Shown here one piece after another: positions 1 through 7,668 of a stretch of 17,943 nt of DNA (the first letter of the stretch is position 1; every line of letters starts with the position of its first letter). The notes below the pieces were generated by a model that saw only the letters and a program-made list of their open reading frames with translations, ran no database searches and was not told where the DNA came from. Source of the DNA: an uncultured bacterium (GTDB taxonomy: Bacteria > Bacillota > Clostridia > Lachnospirales > Lachnospiraceae); NCBI GenBank assembly GCA_905214875.1, contig CAJMNR010000056.1, positions 1 to 17,943 of the forward strand. Reading direction: 5' to 3'. The position numbers and the translations under genes were made by a program.

Positions 1-102
1 CCCACTGTTAGTCGACTTTATAGACTCATTTCCCTTAATTAAACTCGTACTATCCGTACGGACATTCGAGAGCATATTAAGCTCAACACCGCTCGCCTTC
101 AT
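1..102 (-). CDS. fliK: probable flagellar hook-length control protein FliK, 5' end only
   Basis: The first 34 codons of a minus-strand gene run off the left edge of the window. The start is an ATG at 102-100 preceded by a very strong ribosome binding site (AAGGGAGGTGAG, about 4 nt upstream). The visible peptide begins MKASGVELNMLSN and is rich in Ser, Thr, Asn and Lys, with no recognisable domain. It begins 35 nt after the motE-like stop. In the Bacillus/Clostridium fla/che operon the gene after fliJ and the MgtE-N-like gene is normally fliK, which measures hook length and switches export specificity. FliK N-termini are poorly conserved, so the name rests on gene order, not on residues seen here. 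The reading frame is certain; the identity is inferred. Confidence 0.6.
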   Translation of the reverse strand, partial: MKASGVELNMLSNVRTDSTSLIKGNESIKSTNSG

Positions 103-136
103 ATTCTCACCTCCCTTCAAAGAATACTATCTATGT

Positions 137-910
137 CTAGTTAGAAGCTTCTAACAATGACATCTTCTTCGTGATCTTAGCACAGTAATCTGCATCCATC
201 TGATCCATGATCAGTGCTGCTTTTGCTGTAGACATATTTCTTAAAATGCCTGCTACTAAGTCAAGGTCGGCAGTCATAACTTGAAGAGAATTTGCTGCAG
301 CTTCTGGTTCCATTTTGGAATAACGCTCTGCTTGTTCCTTCATAAGTTCTGTCGCTTGGTACTTTTCAACCACTTGACGGTATATTTCAGCCGCGTTATC
401 AGGGTTGATTCCTTCGTAATATTTTTGATATTCTGTAATATCAGGTGCTTTGTCGTTAAATACGACATTTGTATCAAAATCGAGCACTCTTTGATTAAAT
501 TCATCCTGCTCTGCCTCAAACACTTTTAAACGTTCAATCTCAGCTTTTAAATCACCGATACTTGTACCATCTTTTGAATTCTGTTCTTCTAACGTCTTAA
601 TCTTTGCTTCTAGCTGTTTGATGTAATTAACTGCATCAGAAATGTTATCAAAGTTATATGCATTTTCTAACGCTAATTGTTCATCAGATACATTAGGAAG
701 TATCTTATTAACAACTGGTACATCTTTTAAGATAGGTCTAAGAACGTTAGTTCCGACTCCACCTATATCAAGTTTGATAAAACCTGCAACTAATGCTAAC
801 AAAATTAAGAAAATAATGATTCCTATGATTACAGAAAGGATTTTACTCCCTCTACCCTCTTCTTCCATATTCTCATCAAATTCGAATTCTTCTTGGTTGT
901 CTTTTGCCAT
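137..910 (-). CDS. motE: MotE-like flagellar protein (YlxF family, membrane anchor plus MgtE-N-like domain)
   Basis: This 257-residue protein has an acidic N-terminal tail (residues 1-20), one hydrophobic membrane segment at about 24-46 and a predicted coiled coil around 95-145. Its C-terminal part (about 160-250) resembles the MgtE intracellular N domain, in helical repeats such as the one around NSLQVMTADLDLVAGIL. Proteins of this build occur between fliJ and fliK in Firmicutes fla/che operons (ylxF in Bacillus). They have been linked to stabilising the MotA/MotB stator, whose chaperone role is known for MotE in other bacteria. The ATG start has an AAGGAAGTG site, and only 2 nt separate it from the fliJ stop, so translation is probably coupled. 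A magnesium transporter is unlikely, because the membrane channel part of MgtE is absent. Confidence 0.75.
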   Translation of the reverse strand: MAKDNQEEFEFDENMEEEGRGSKILSVIIGIIIFLILLALVAGFIKLDIGGVGTNVLRPILKDVPVVNKILPNVSDEQLALENAYNFDNISDAVNYIKQLEAKIKTLEEQNSKDGTSIGDLKAEIERLKVFEAEQDEFNQRVLDFDTNVVFNDKAPDITEYQKYYEGINPDNAAEIYRQVVEKYQATELMKEQAERYSKMEPEAAANSLQVMTADLDLVAGILRNMSTAKAALIMDQMDADYCAKITKKMSLLEASN

Positions 911-912
911 CT

Positions 913-1365
913 TTACACTTCCTTACTACTGTTGTTGTATTTAAAACTCACAAGTTCGTCATTTTCCTTGTTTTCTATTGCAACAAGTTCACGCTTGAAG
1001 TTTTCAAATGCGTTTTCTTTTAACTTCTCCTGAGTCTTTCTCTCAATCATTGCTTCCTGCATTTTTGCTCTCGCCAAGTCTACTTTTCTTTCGGCTTTTA
1101 AAACCTCAGTCTTTTGCTCTTCGATTTTATACTGCAATGCCTTAATCGCATGATTCGAATGCATGATATCGACGATGATTAACTGTTTTCTCATTTGCTC
1201 TTTGAGAATTTCCTCATACTCGCCCTTCTTATTATAAATGGCATTAAGCTTATCCAGTTCCTCGTCAAGTTTACTTTTGGCAATTGCATACTCATTTTTG
1301 ATCTGATCCTCGACCTTTAGCTTCAGTTCGAGAATGTTCTGCATTTTGTAAATAAACTTTGCCAT
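913..1365 (-). CDS. fliJ: flagellar export protein FliJ
   Basis: This 150-residue, highly charged and almost wholly alpha-helical protein has heptad-like Leu/Ile spacing over most of its length, as expected for the antiparallel coiled coil of FliJ. The N-terminus (MAKFIYKMQNILELKLKVED) has the family's hydrophobic 'F-x-ML/NIL-LK' start. FliJ sits in the centre of the FliI hexamer, like the gamma subunit of F-type ATPases, contacts the export gate protein FlhA and helps recycle chaperones. Its ATG overlaps the fliI stop by one base (TAATG), a classic coupled arrangement. It is followed 2 nt later by the motE-like gene. Primary sequence conservation in FliJ is low; the name rests on length, coiled-coil character and its position directly after fliI, which together are strong. 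Confidence 0.88.
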   Translation of the reverse strand: MAKFIYKMQNILELKLKVEDQIKNEYAIAKSKLDEELDKLNAIYNKKGEYEEILKEQMRKQLIIVDIMHSNHAIKALQYKIEEQKTEVLKAERKVDLARAKMQEAMIERKTQEKLKENAFENFKRELVAIENKENDELVSFKYNNSSKEV

Positions 1366-2672
1366 TAACTAATCGCCTCTTCTAATAAGGAAATTACATT
1401 ATCAAATTCAAATTTACTGTCCACATCCTGACGTAAGAATCCGTTAATTGCGTCAATCTTAGCGATTGCCTCATCAATATTCTTATTTGAACCTGGTTTA
1501 TAAGCTCCAATATTTATAATATCTTCAGCATCACGATACGTTGCGAGCAGATTTTTAAGCTGTCCAGCCATATTCTTATGCTCTTTCGTTGCGATTGCTG
1601 ACATAACACGGGAAATACTCTCTAAAACATCGATTGCAGGATAATGATTCTTTGTAGCAAGTTTTCTTGAAAGCATGATATGACCATCAAGAATACCTCT
1701 GGCCGTATCAGTAATCGGCTCATTAAAATCATCACCATCAACTAAAACCGTATAAAGTCCTGTAATTGAACCTTTGTCTGAATTACCAGCACGCTCTAAT
1801 AACTTAGGCATCTCAGCATATACACTAGGTGGATACCCCCTTGAAATTGGCGGTTCGCCTGTAGCAAGTCCAATTTCACGTTGTGCCATCGAGAATCTTG
1901 TTAAAGAGTCCATCATCAAAAGAACATCTTTTCCTTGATCTCTAAAGTATTCAGCAATACTTGTTGCCGTTTTTGCAGCTTTGTTACGTATTAGGGCTGG
2001 TTTATCACTTGTAGCAACGACAATAACGCTTCGTCTCATACCCTCTTCGCCAAGGTCACGTTCAATAAATTCTCGAACTTCCCTTCCACGTTCACCGATT
2101 AGAGCGATAACATTAATATCTGCCTTCGTGTTTCTGGCAAACATACCAAGCAAGGTACTCTTACCAACACCAGATCCCGCAAAAATTCCTATACGCTGTC
2201 CCTTACCTACTGTAATTAATCCATCAACTGCTTTAACACCAAGTGGTAAGACCTCATCAATCAGTTTTCTGCTCATTGGATCAGGCGGTTCCGCCTCTAC
2301 AGAATATGTGGTATCCGTACGTAATAATTCATTATTTAACGGGTTCCCTAAGCCGTCTAATGTCTTTCCAAGCAAATCGTCGCCTACGAAAACTTTTAAT
2401 GGTTCATTCGTTGTTTCTACCGTGCTCCCAACACCAATACCCTCAACATTATCAAAAGGCATTAGCAGGATTCGATCATCTCTAAATCCGACTACTTCTG
2501 CCATAATCGAATGTTTCTTGTCTTGTGAGACAATCAAGCACAGATCCTTCAGATTTGCGTTAGGGCCAATAGATTCAATTGTAAGTCCGACAACTTTTAC
2601 AACTTTACCAAGTTGTTTGACGTATGATTTTTCACATAAATCCAAATATTTGCTTACATTTACATTTACCAA
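1365..2672 (-). CDS. fliI: flagellar type III export ATPase FliI
   Basis: FliI is the ATPase that powers or primes export of rod, hook and filament subunits through the flagellar type III apparatus at the cytoplasmic face. The 435 residues match the family length. A beta-barrel N-terminal domain precedes the Walker A loop AGSGVGKST (165-173), GERGRE (193-198), the Walker B strand ending at Asp255 (LLMMDSLTRF) and the FliI/SctN signature PPSVYAEMPKLLERAG (281-296). The start is a TTG at 2672-2670, with GAGGG 6 nt upstream and no better in-frame start nearby. It overlaps fliJ by one base. A 159-bp gap containing a long hairpin separates it from fliH, the only large gap in this operon. The closely related F1 beta subunit is excluded by the export-ATPase signature and the neighbours. 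Confidence 0.97.
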   Translation of the reverse strand: MVNVNVSKYLDLCEKSYVKQLGKVVKVVGLTIESIGPNANLKDLCLIVSQDKKHSIMAEVVGFRDDRILLMPFDNVEGIGVGSTVETTNEPLKVFVGDDLLGKTLDGLGNPLNNELLRTDTTYSVEAEPPDPMSRKLIDEVLPLGVKAVDGLITVGKGQRIGIFAGSGVGKSTLLGMFARNTKADINVIALIGERGREVREFIERDLGEEGMRRSVIVVATSDKPALIRNKAAKTATSIAEYFRDQGKDVLLMMDSLTRFSMAQREIGLATGEPPISRGYPPSVYAEMPKLLERAGNSDKGSITGLYTVLVDGDDFNEPITDTARGILDGHIMLSRKLATKNHYPAIDVLESISRVMSAIATKEHKNMAGQLKNLLATYRDAEDIINIGAYKPGSNKNIDEAIAKIDAINGFLRQDVDSKFEFDNVISLLEEAIS

Positions 2673-2726
2673 AATATGCCCTCGCTTCTATTTGATTCCT
2701 TTAATATTCCCTTTACAATCAAAAAT

Positions 2727-2778
2727 CGACATACATAAGAGATATATTGCTAACAATATAACTCTTAAATGTATATCG
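2727..2778 (-). promoter_or_regulatory. long imperfect hairpin with T run in the fliH-fliI gap
   Basis: In the minus-strand RNA the arms 2778-2754 and 2749-2727 pair over about 22 bp. There is one 2-nt bulge, one U-U mismatch and one G-U pair, and a four-base loop (UUAG). The stem is followed by A then five U. It lies between the fliH stop and the fliI start inside an otherwise tightly packed operon. It could be a partial terminator (attenuator), an mRNA-processing or stabilising element, or a remnant of a small mobile palindrome. The pairing is directly visible; the function is not known. Confidence 0.6.
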
Positions 2779-2831
2779 ACATATTAACTACTTAACTAAA
2801 AGATTGAACCCAATCATGTGTAAATATGTCA

Positions 2832-3635
2832 CTATATGCTAGCCAACATTTTTAAGTCTGTGATTAGACCTTTCAGCTGTACATCCAAGCTGCAGTCGAT
2901 GATTTTTCCATTAGGTATCTCGATCTGACATGAACTTTTTTCAAAATCAGTTTCTTCGACAAACTGAATTTCATAATCTTCTGGAAGTCCTTCCTTGATT
3001 CGATCTGCATTAGAACATACATATTCATAATCTTCATTTGAAACTCTTACAGTAAATGATTTACACTTTTCGATGCCGTTAATTGCTTCATGTATTAAAT
3101 AAGTAATTACTTCTTCATGTTCGCTAGCAACAACACCAGTAAGATGCTCTAATAGATGAACGACTACTTTCACAAATTCTGGTTCAAGTGCATTCACTTG
3201 TTGTTCCAGTTCTTTGTTATTCATCGCAATCTGTTCTCTTAGTTGTTCTTCTAAGGCTCTTGCCTCATTTTGACCTAGTTCCACACCCTCTGTGTAACCA
3301 AGACGTTTACCTTCTTCACTAGCAAGTTGACGGATTCGCTCTGCTTCTTCATTCGCTTGTGCAATAATTTGCTCAGCTTTTAACTTCGCTTCCTCAATCA
3401 AATCATTTGCCTTATTAGTAAGAAGCTCTTCTTCCTCTGCAACTAAACGTTGCATAGAAAGAATATTGAGACCTTCACTAAATTCTTTATTACCATTATT
3501 ACTGTCAGTTTCAACATGTTCATCTACTGCTACTTTTGTAGCACTTCCCGAAAGTAGGTGGAAACTATTGTCAGAATCTATTATCTTTTTATTATCATTT
3601 ACATATATATAATGAGACTTAATTAGATTAGACAA
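2832..3635 (-). CDS. fliH: flagellar assembly protein FliH, stator-like regulator of FliI
   Basis: FliH dimers bind FliI, restrain its ATPase activity and tether it to the C-ring protein FliN. The protein (267 residues from the start chosen) has a variable N-terminus and then a long charged coiled coil (roughly residues 65-140, many Glu, Ala, Lys and Arg). A C-terminal globular domain resembles V/F-ATPase E/delta stator subunits. The frame is open to a GTG at 3653, but a TTG at 3635-3633 fits better. It follows GGAGGTGA by 8 nt and gives the N-terminus M-SNLIKS, which I recognise as typical of clostridial FliH. With that start the gene overlaps fliG by 8 nt (TTGTCTAA). A 159-bp gap with a hairpin follows before fliI. 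Confidence 0.9.
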   Translation of the reverse strand: MSNLIKSHYIYVNDNKKIIDSDNSFHLLSGSATKVAVDEHVETDSNNGNKEFSEGLNILSMQRLVAEEEELLTNKANDLIEEAKLKAEQIIAQANEEAERIRQLASEEGKRLGYTEGVELGQNEARALEEQLREQIAMNNKELEQQVNALEPEFVKVVVHLLEHLTGVVASEHEEVITYLIHEAINGIEKCKSFTVRVSNEDYEYVCSNADRIKEGLPEDYEIQFVEETDFEKSSCQIEIPNGKIIDCSLDVQLKGLITDLKMLASI

Positions 3636-4638
3636 CGATTTCGTCACCTCCACCTCTGGATATAATGATTTCTGCTGAGTCTTCTAACTTACGTATGATA
3701 TTAACAATCTTTTGTTGTGCTTCTTCAACGTCTTTCAAACGAACAGGGCCCATGAAGTCCATATCTTCTTTAATCATTGTAGCAAGACGTTTCGATAAGT
3801 TATTGAAAATAACGCTTTGAACTTCTTCATTTGCACCTTTAAGAGCAACCGCAAGTTCATTGTTATCAACTTCTCTAAGAACACGTTGAATCGATTTATC
3901 ATCAAGCGATAAGATATCCTCGAATACGAACATTTTGCGACGGATTTCGTCTGCAAGTTCTGGTTCTTCGATTTCCAATGTTTCCATGATGTGTTTTTCA
4001 GTACTACGATCAACAGTATTCAAGATATCTACGATGGAATCTACACCACCAACAATTGTGTAATCTTGATTTACTAAAGATGATAACTTGCGTTCTAATA
4101 CTTTTTCTACTTCCTTAATTACATCTGGACTTGTACGATCCATTTGTGCGATACGTTTTGCAACATCGGCTTGCTTATCTGGAGATAAGGAACCGATGAT
4201 TGCACTTGCTTGCGCACTAGGTAAATAAGAAAGGATTAAAGCGATTGTCTGTGGATGTTCATCCTGAATAAAGTTAAGTAATTGAGATGCATCCGTCTTA
4301 CGAATGAATTCAAATGGTCTAACTTGTAAGGATGCTGTTAACTTGCCAATAACATCTCTCGCCTTGTCTTCTCCAAGTGCTTTTTCAAGCAATTCTTTTG
4401 CATAGCCAATACCACCTTCTGCAATGTATTGCTGTGCAAGACATACTTCATAGAATTCGTTTAAAACATCCTCTTTTAATTGAGGAGATACACTACGTGT
4501 ATTTGCGATTTCTAATGTAAGCTGTTCTATTTCATCTTCTTTTAAATGTTTAAATACTAGTGCTGATTTTTCAGGACCAAGTGTAATTAAAAGAATTGCT
4601 GCTTTTTGAACGCCTGTCATCTCTGAAGTGTGATTCAT
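3628..4638 (-). CDS. fliG: flagellar motor switch protein FliG
   Basis: FliG is the rotor ring protein between the MS ring (FliF) and the C ring (FliM/FliN); its C-terminal domain meets the stator and generates torque. From the ATG at 4638 it is 336 residues, the usual size. It starts with the conserved TGVQKAAILLITLGPEKSA segment of the FliF-binding domain. The middle domain carries the EHPQ motif (in DEHPQTIALILSYLP). The C-terminal domain contains MFVFEDI, then the charged torque helix DDKSIQRVLREVD and the segment DMDFMGPVRLKDVEEAQ. An in-frame TTG at 4653 is possible, but it lies inside the fliF end. The ATG has GGGGGT about 8 nt upstream and gives the family N-terminus. The gene starts 5 nt after the fliF stop and overlaps fliH by 8 nt. 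Confidence 0.97.
   Translation of the reverse strand: MNHTSEMTGVQKAAILLITLGPEKSALVFKHLKEDEIEQLTLEIANTRSVSPQLKEDVLNEFYEVCLAQQYIAEGGIGYAKELLEKALGEDKARDVIGKLTASLQVRPFEFIRKTDASQLLNFIQDEHPQTIALILSYLPSAQASAIIGSLSPDKQADVAKRIAQMDRTSPDVIKEVEKVLERKLSSLVNQDYTIVGGVDSIVDILNTVDRSTEKHIMETLEIEEPELADEIRRKMFVFEDILSLDDKSIQRVLREVDNNELAVALKGANEEVQSVIFNNLSKRLATMIKEDMDFMGPVRLKDVEEAQQKIVNIIRKLEDSAEIIISRGGGDEIVV
3644..3651 (-). promoter_or_regulatory. ribosome binding site of fliH inside the end of fliG
   Basis: GGAGGTGA, fully complementary to the 3' end of 16S rRNA, lies 8 nt before the TTG at 3635. The same bases encode the Gly-Gly-Asp part of the RGGGDEIVV tail of FliG. This site decides the fliH start: the in-frame GTG at 3653 overlaps it and has no good site of its own. 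Confidence 0.75.
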
Positions 4639-4643
4639 ATTAA

Positions 4644-6251
4644 TTACCCCCAATCCTCATTTAGCCAGTTTCTAAGAAGTTGAGCAACTGCTTCTGGATT
4701 TTCATCCACGAATTTCTCAATCATCTTACGAGTTTCAGATTTATCGCTATACTCAATATCTTCAAGATCTTGATTTTCTTTCGTAGTAGCAAGTAAATCT
4801 TCAACAGATAATTCTGGTTCTTCTTCAACAACTTCAACAGGTCTTGCAACCTTGAATACAACAAACGCTAATAATCCAACAATAAGAACAATAAGCCCAA
4901 TCATAATGATTGTATCCCAGTTAGATTCTGATGCTTGTTTATCTTGGAAAATAGGTTGTTCCCATGCTGTAATAGATAAGTTACTTGTTGAGATACCAGT
5001 TGCCATTTGTACTTGTGTATAAACATCATCTGGTACTTCTAATTGGTTTCTGTCACTGTTTTGTTGAACAAATGCTTCCCATGAAGTATTATCTAATTCA
5101 CCATTGTTTTCCATTGTCTCTTGATCATAGATTTTATATGTCGTAAGAACAAGTGCCATACTGGATTGATCTGGGAGAACAGCGCCTACTTCATATTCAG
5201 TTGTTGTATCTTTCTTATTAGGAAGATAATTATTTGTTTCTGATTTGCTAGATGTTTCTCCAGCATTTGATGTTGTAACATCGTATTGTGTATCATCGTC
5301 ATTCGAATCAGTTCCAGGTGTTCCACCTGAACCAGATGTACCCTTTGTTTCAGTCTTCGAATTGCTTGATAACATACCTTGATCTTGGCCCTCTGCTGCT
5401 GAATACTCAGTATAAAGTTCAGAAACTTTATCCATATTGTATTTAATGTTTGCAGAACCAATTTCAACGTCTTTATAATTTCCGTATTTCAAAAGCATTT
5501 GAGTAACATTGCTTACGATTGTATTCGTATATTTTTCTTTGTACTCAAGTGCGGAACTGATTTGTCCACCAAGGGTATCCCCTTCGGAACCATCGAAAAT
5601 TATTTTACTGTTATTATCAATAATTGTAATATTAGCAGTATCAGTTCCAACAATATTCGCAAGAAATGAAGCAAGACTCGCTGCATTTTCTTGTGATAAT
5701 GAAGCGTTTTGATCAAATTCAACCATAACACTAACTGTCGCTTTATTTGCTTCAGACAAAATCGTATAGTCGTCTACTGGCTGATTAATAAATACAGTTG
5801 CATCTTTAATCCCATCCATCTTAAGAAGTTTTGACCTAACTTCTGTTTGAAGTGCAAGAGTTCTTTTTGTATTCTTTTCACTTTCGCTTGTACTCATATC
5901 GTTATCGAAAGCTTTATCATACGTCATCCCTTCACTTGTTAAATCGCTGCTACCAACTGCAATTACAGCGTCTTCATAATTTTCTTTTACAACATTGATT
6001 GTTCTATTGTCGGAAGCAAGATTGCAGTCAATCCCGTTACCTTTTAATAATTCTATCACCTGACTTGCAGTCTTTGTATCTTCACAAGTAAGCAACGTCT
6101 CATAATCTTTTTTTGTTAATACCAATGCCAGAATTACGATAGCAATGATAATAACCCCGACAACACTTAAAACAATCCCTTTTTGTCTTTTCGTATATTT
6201 GTCCCAAAATTCTTTGACTTTTGCAAATATCCCTTTTATTCTTTCTTGCAT
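4644..6251 (-). CDS. fliF: flagellar M-ring protein FliF
   Basis: FliF forms the MS ring in the cytoplasmic membrane, the base on which rotor, rod and export gate assemble. The 535 residues contain a first membrane segment at about 25-46, ring-building motifs of the YscJ/FliF type (KKDYETLLTCED onward) and a second membrane segment at about 447-467. The cytoplasmic tail ends with the FliG-binding helix (about 509-534, KMIEKFVDENPEAVAQLLRNW). An extracytoplasmic loop around 290-350 is unusually rich in Ser, Thr, Gly, Asn and Asp and probably forms the variable collar loop. The ATG at 6251 has AAGGAG about 8 nt upstream. It follows fliE by 22 nt. All landmarks of the family are present. Confidence 0.97.
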   Translation of the reverse strand: MQERIKGIFAKVKEFWDKYTKRQKGIVLSVVGVIIIAIVILALVLTKKDYETLLTCEDTKTASQVIELLKGNGIDCNLASDNRTINVVKENYEDAVIAVGSSDLTSEGMTYDKAFDNDMSTSESEKNTKRTLALQTEVRSKLLKMDGIKDATVFINQPVDDYTILSEANKATVSVMVEFDQNASLSQENAASLASFLANIVGTDTANITIIDNNSKIIFDGSEGDTLGGQISSALEYKEKYTNTIVSNVTQMLLKYGNYKDVEIGSANIKYNMDKVSELYTEYSAAEGQDQGMLSSNSKTETKGTSGSGGTPGTDSNDDDTQYDVTTSNAGETSSKSETNNYLPNKKDTTTEYEVGAVLPDQSSMALVLTTYKIYDQETMENNGELDNTSWEAFVQQNSDRNQLEVPDDVYTQVQMATGISTSNLSITAWEQPIFQDKQASESNWDTIIMIGLIVLIVGLLAFVVFKVARPVEVVEEEPELSVEDLLATTKENQDLEDIEYSDKSETRKMIEKFVDENPEAVAQLLRNWLNEDWG

Positions 6252-6273
6252 TACTTCAGCTCCTTAAAACGTA

Positions 6274-6603
6274 CTAGAATTGTAAACTCATAATCTCTTT
6301 GTATGCATCTAGCACTGTTTTTCTTAGTGCAACTGTGTAGTTAAGCGAAATATTCGCTTTTTGTTGAGCTATCTGTAAATCGTGCGTACTGTCAGACAAG
6401 CCTAACGCAAAGTTAATTTCCTCTTCTTCTGCTGCATTCGACAACTCATTAGTTTCATTAATCTGATTCATTGCCGCGTTAAAAATGCCTTCAAAAACAC
6501 TTGTACGGTCAGTAGCAGACGAACTTTGGTCTAATGAATTAGTAGAACCGCTCGTCTTATACGCACTCAAATCAAGCACATTTTGTAAACTTGATACGTT
6601 CAT
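6274..6603 (-). CDS. fliE: flagellar hook-basal body complex protein FliE
   Basis: FliE is the small adaptor that joins the MS ring and export gate to the proximal rod; it is one of the first export substrates. The 109 residues have a disordered Ser/Thr-rich N-terminal third and a helical C-terminal half. The typical FliE ending (SLNYTVALRKTVLDAYKEIM) includes the conserved 'A-R-K-x-x-x-A-Y-x-E-I-M' pattern. The ATG at 6603 is preceded by GGAGG. It lies 41 nt after flgC and 22 nt before fliF, in the conserved flgB-flgC-fliE-fliF order of Gram-positive flagellar operons. No cleavable signal peptide is present, as expected for a type III substrate. Confidence 0.95.
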   Translation of the reverse strand: MNVSSLQNVLDLSAYKTSGSTNSLDQSSSATDRTSVFEGIFNAAMNQINETNELSNAAEEEEINFALGLSDSTHDLQIAQQKANISLNYTVALRKTVLDAYKEIMSLQF

Positions 6604-6644
6604 ACTAAATCCTCCAGTTATCCTTAGAATTAATCCCTATTCTA

Positions 6645-7085
6645 TTATTTTCCAACTTCAAGTCCTTTTAATGCCATGGACTTAGTAGCGTTGAAAGCAG
6701 TAACATTCGCTTCATAAGAACGTGATGCATCGATCATATTCGTCATCTCAGTTACTGTATCGACATTTGGATATGTAACATATCCCTCCTCATCCGCATC
6801 AGGATTAGATGGATCGTACACCCTTTTCATTGCTGTTTCATTATCTTCAGCAATTGTACTTACTTTAACACCGCTTCCTGTGTTACCACTTAATGCATTT
6901 GTTAAAGCTAAAGAGAAACCACTTGTTGTTTTCTCTTGAAATACTACCGTTTTTCTTACATAAGGCGTCCCATCACTTGTACGAGTAGTATTAACATTCG
7001 CAATATTTTGCGAAATGATATCCGTTCTTAAACGTTGCGCCGTCATCCCCGTTGCGCTTATGTTTAAAGAAGAAAATACTGACAT
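6645..7085 (-). CDS. flgC: flagellar proximal rod protein FlgC
   Basis: FlgC builds part of the proximal rod. The 146 residues start with the rod/hook family signature (SLNISATGMTAQRLRTDIIS followed by QNIANVNT). The C-terminal helix has the partner motif (MIDASRSYEANVTAFNATKS, then the ending ALKGLEVGK). These two ends pair into the coiled coil that lets axial proteins polymerise, and the N-terminus also acts as the export signal. The middle contains the FlgC-type segment YDPSNPDADEEGYVTYPNV, which separates it from FlgB, FlgF and FlgG. The ATG at 7085 has AAGGTGAG about 7 nt upstream. It follows the flgB stop by 14 nt. Confidence 0.97.
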   Translation of the reverse strand: MSVFSSLNISATGMTAQRLRTDIISQNIANVNTTRTSDGTPYVRKTVVFQEKTTSGFSLALTNALSGNTGSGVKVSTIAEDNETAMKRVYDPSNPDADEEGYVTYPNVDTVTEMTNMIDASRSYEANVTAFNATKSMALKGLEVGK

Positions 7086-7099
7086 ATAAACTCACCTTT

Positions 7100-7492
7100 C
7101 TACTTCACACTATTTAATACAGTTGTAAGTCGTTGAAATTCTTGTGTAATAGAGTCTAACACTGCATTATATTTAATCTGATTCTCAGCATAGTTAGCTT
7201 CTTCCACATCGATATCAACATTATTACCGTCCATTCGGTAACTGTAATTTGATTGATCCGTATATACAGATGGTGTTATAGAATCCAAGTTGAGCTTGCC
7301 TACTGCCTTATCGAGCACTGGATCTGATTTAAGTGCTCTCGCTAATTGGCTTTCAAAACTCACATCTTGTCTTTTATAATTCGGCGTACTTACATTCGCA
7401 ATGTTATTTGCCAAAAGACTATTTCTAGTCCAGCACGCATCTGCCGCTTTGTCTAAAACATTGACATAATTAAATGCGCTTGAATTAATCAT
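7100..7492 (-). CDS. flgB: flagellar proximal rod protein FlgB, first gene of the fla operon
   Basis: FlgB is the rod subunit that sits next to FliE. From the ATG at 7492 it is 130 residues. It contains the N-terminal flagellar rod motif (RNSLLANNIANVSTPNYKRQ) and a C-terminal helix ending AVLDSITQEFQRLTTVLNSV. The frame stays open to a GTG at 7504, but that codon lies within the ribosome binding site (AAAGGGTGTG) that serves the ATG, so the ATG is preferred. It is the first gene after the codY terminator and has a perfect TATAAT box 27 nt upstream of the ATG. It therefore probably opens the flagellar transcription unit. The codY-flgB order is the same as in Bacillus subtilis. Confidence 0.96.
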   Translation of the reverse strand: MINSSAFNYVNVLDKAADACWTRNSLLANNIANVSTPNYKRQDVSFESQLARALKSDPVLDKAVGKLNLDSITPSVYTDQSNYSYRMDGNNVDIDVEEANYAENQIKYNAVLDSITQEFQRLTTVLNSVK

Positions 7493-7519
7493 ATAATTAC
7501 ACACCCTTTCTTCAACAAT

Positions 7520-7546
7520 ATTATAATAGAAACGACAATTTTACAA
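7520..7546 (-). promoter_or_regulatory. candidate sigma-A promoter of the flagellar operon
   Basis: Minus-strand TATAAT at 7525-7520 is a perfect -10 box. Upstream are TTGTAA at 7546-7541 (spacing 15) or TCTTGT at 7548-7543 (spacing 17), so the -35 is weak or shortened. Transcription would start near 7513, leaving a leader of about 20 nt before flgB. No sigma-D type box (GCCGATAA) is visible. The weak -35 suggests help or control from a regulator. Confidence 0.55.
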
Positions 7547-7620
7547 GATATTTTTATAAATCATTGTAAATTTCCAAAAAAAGAACAATGTTTTGGCATT
7601 TTTTGTAAAAACAAAAATCA

Positions 7621-7660
7621 AAAAAGAAGACCTGTATGACAACATCAAAAGGTCTTCTTC
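7621..7660 (-). terminator. intrinsic terminator of codY
   Basis: Arms 7660-7651 (AAGAAGACCT in the RNA) and 7634-7625 (AGGTCTTCTT) form a perfect 10-bp stem with a 16-nt loop. The descending arm runs into TTTTTT on the minus strand. It starts 9 nt after the codY stop and separates codY from the flagellar operon. Confidence 0.85.
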
Positions 7661-7668
7661 TAATAACA

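Noticed and set aside
1981..2787. Long plus-strand open frame (268 codons) opposite fliI
   Set aside because: It is antisense to a complete, motif-confirmed fliI, has no ribosome binding site, and its composition (Ser, Thr, Pro, Ile rich) is that of a reversed frame.
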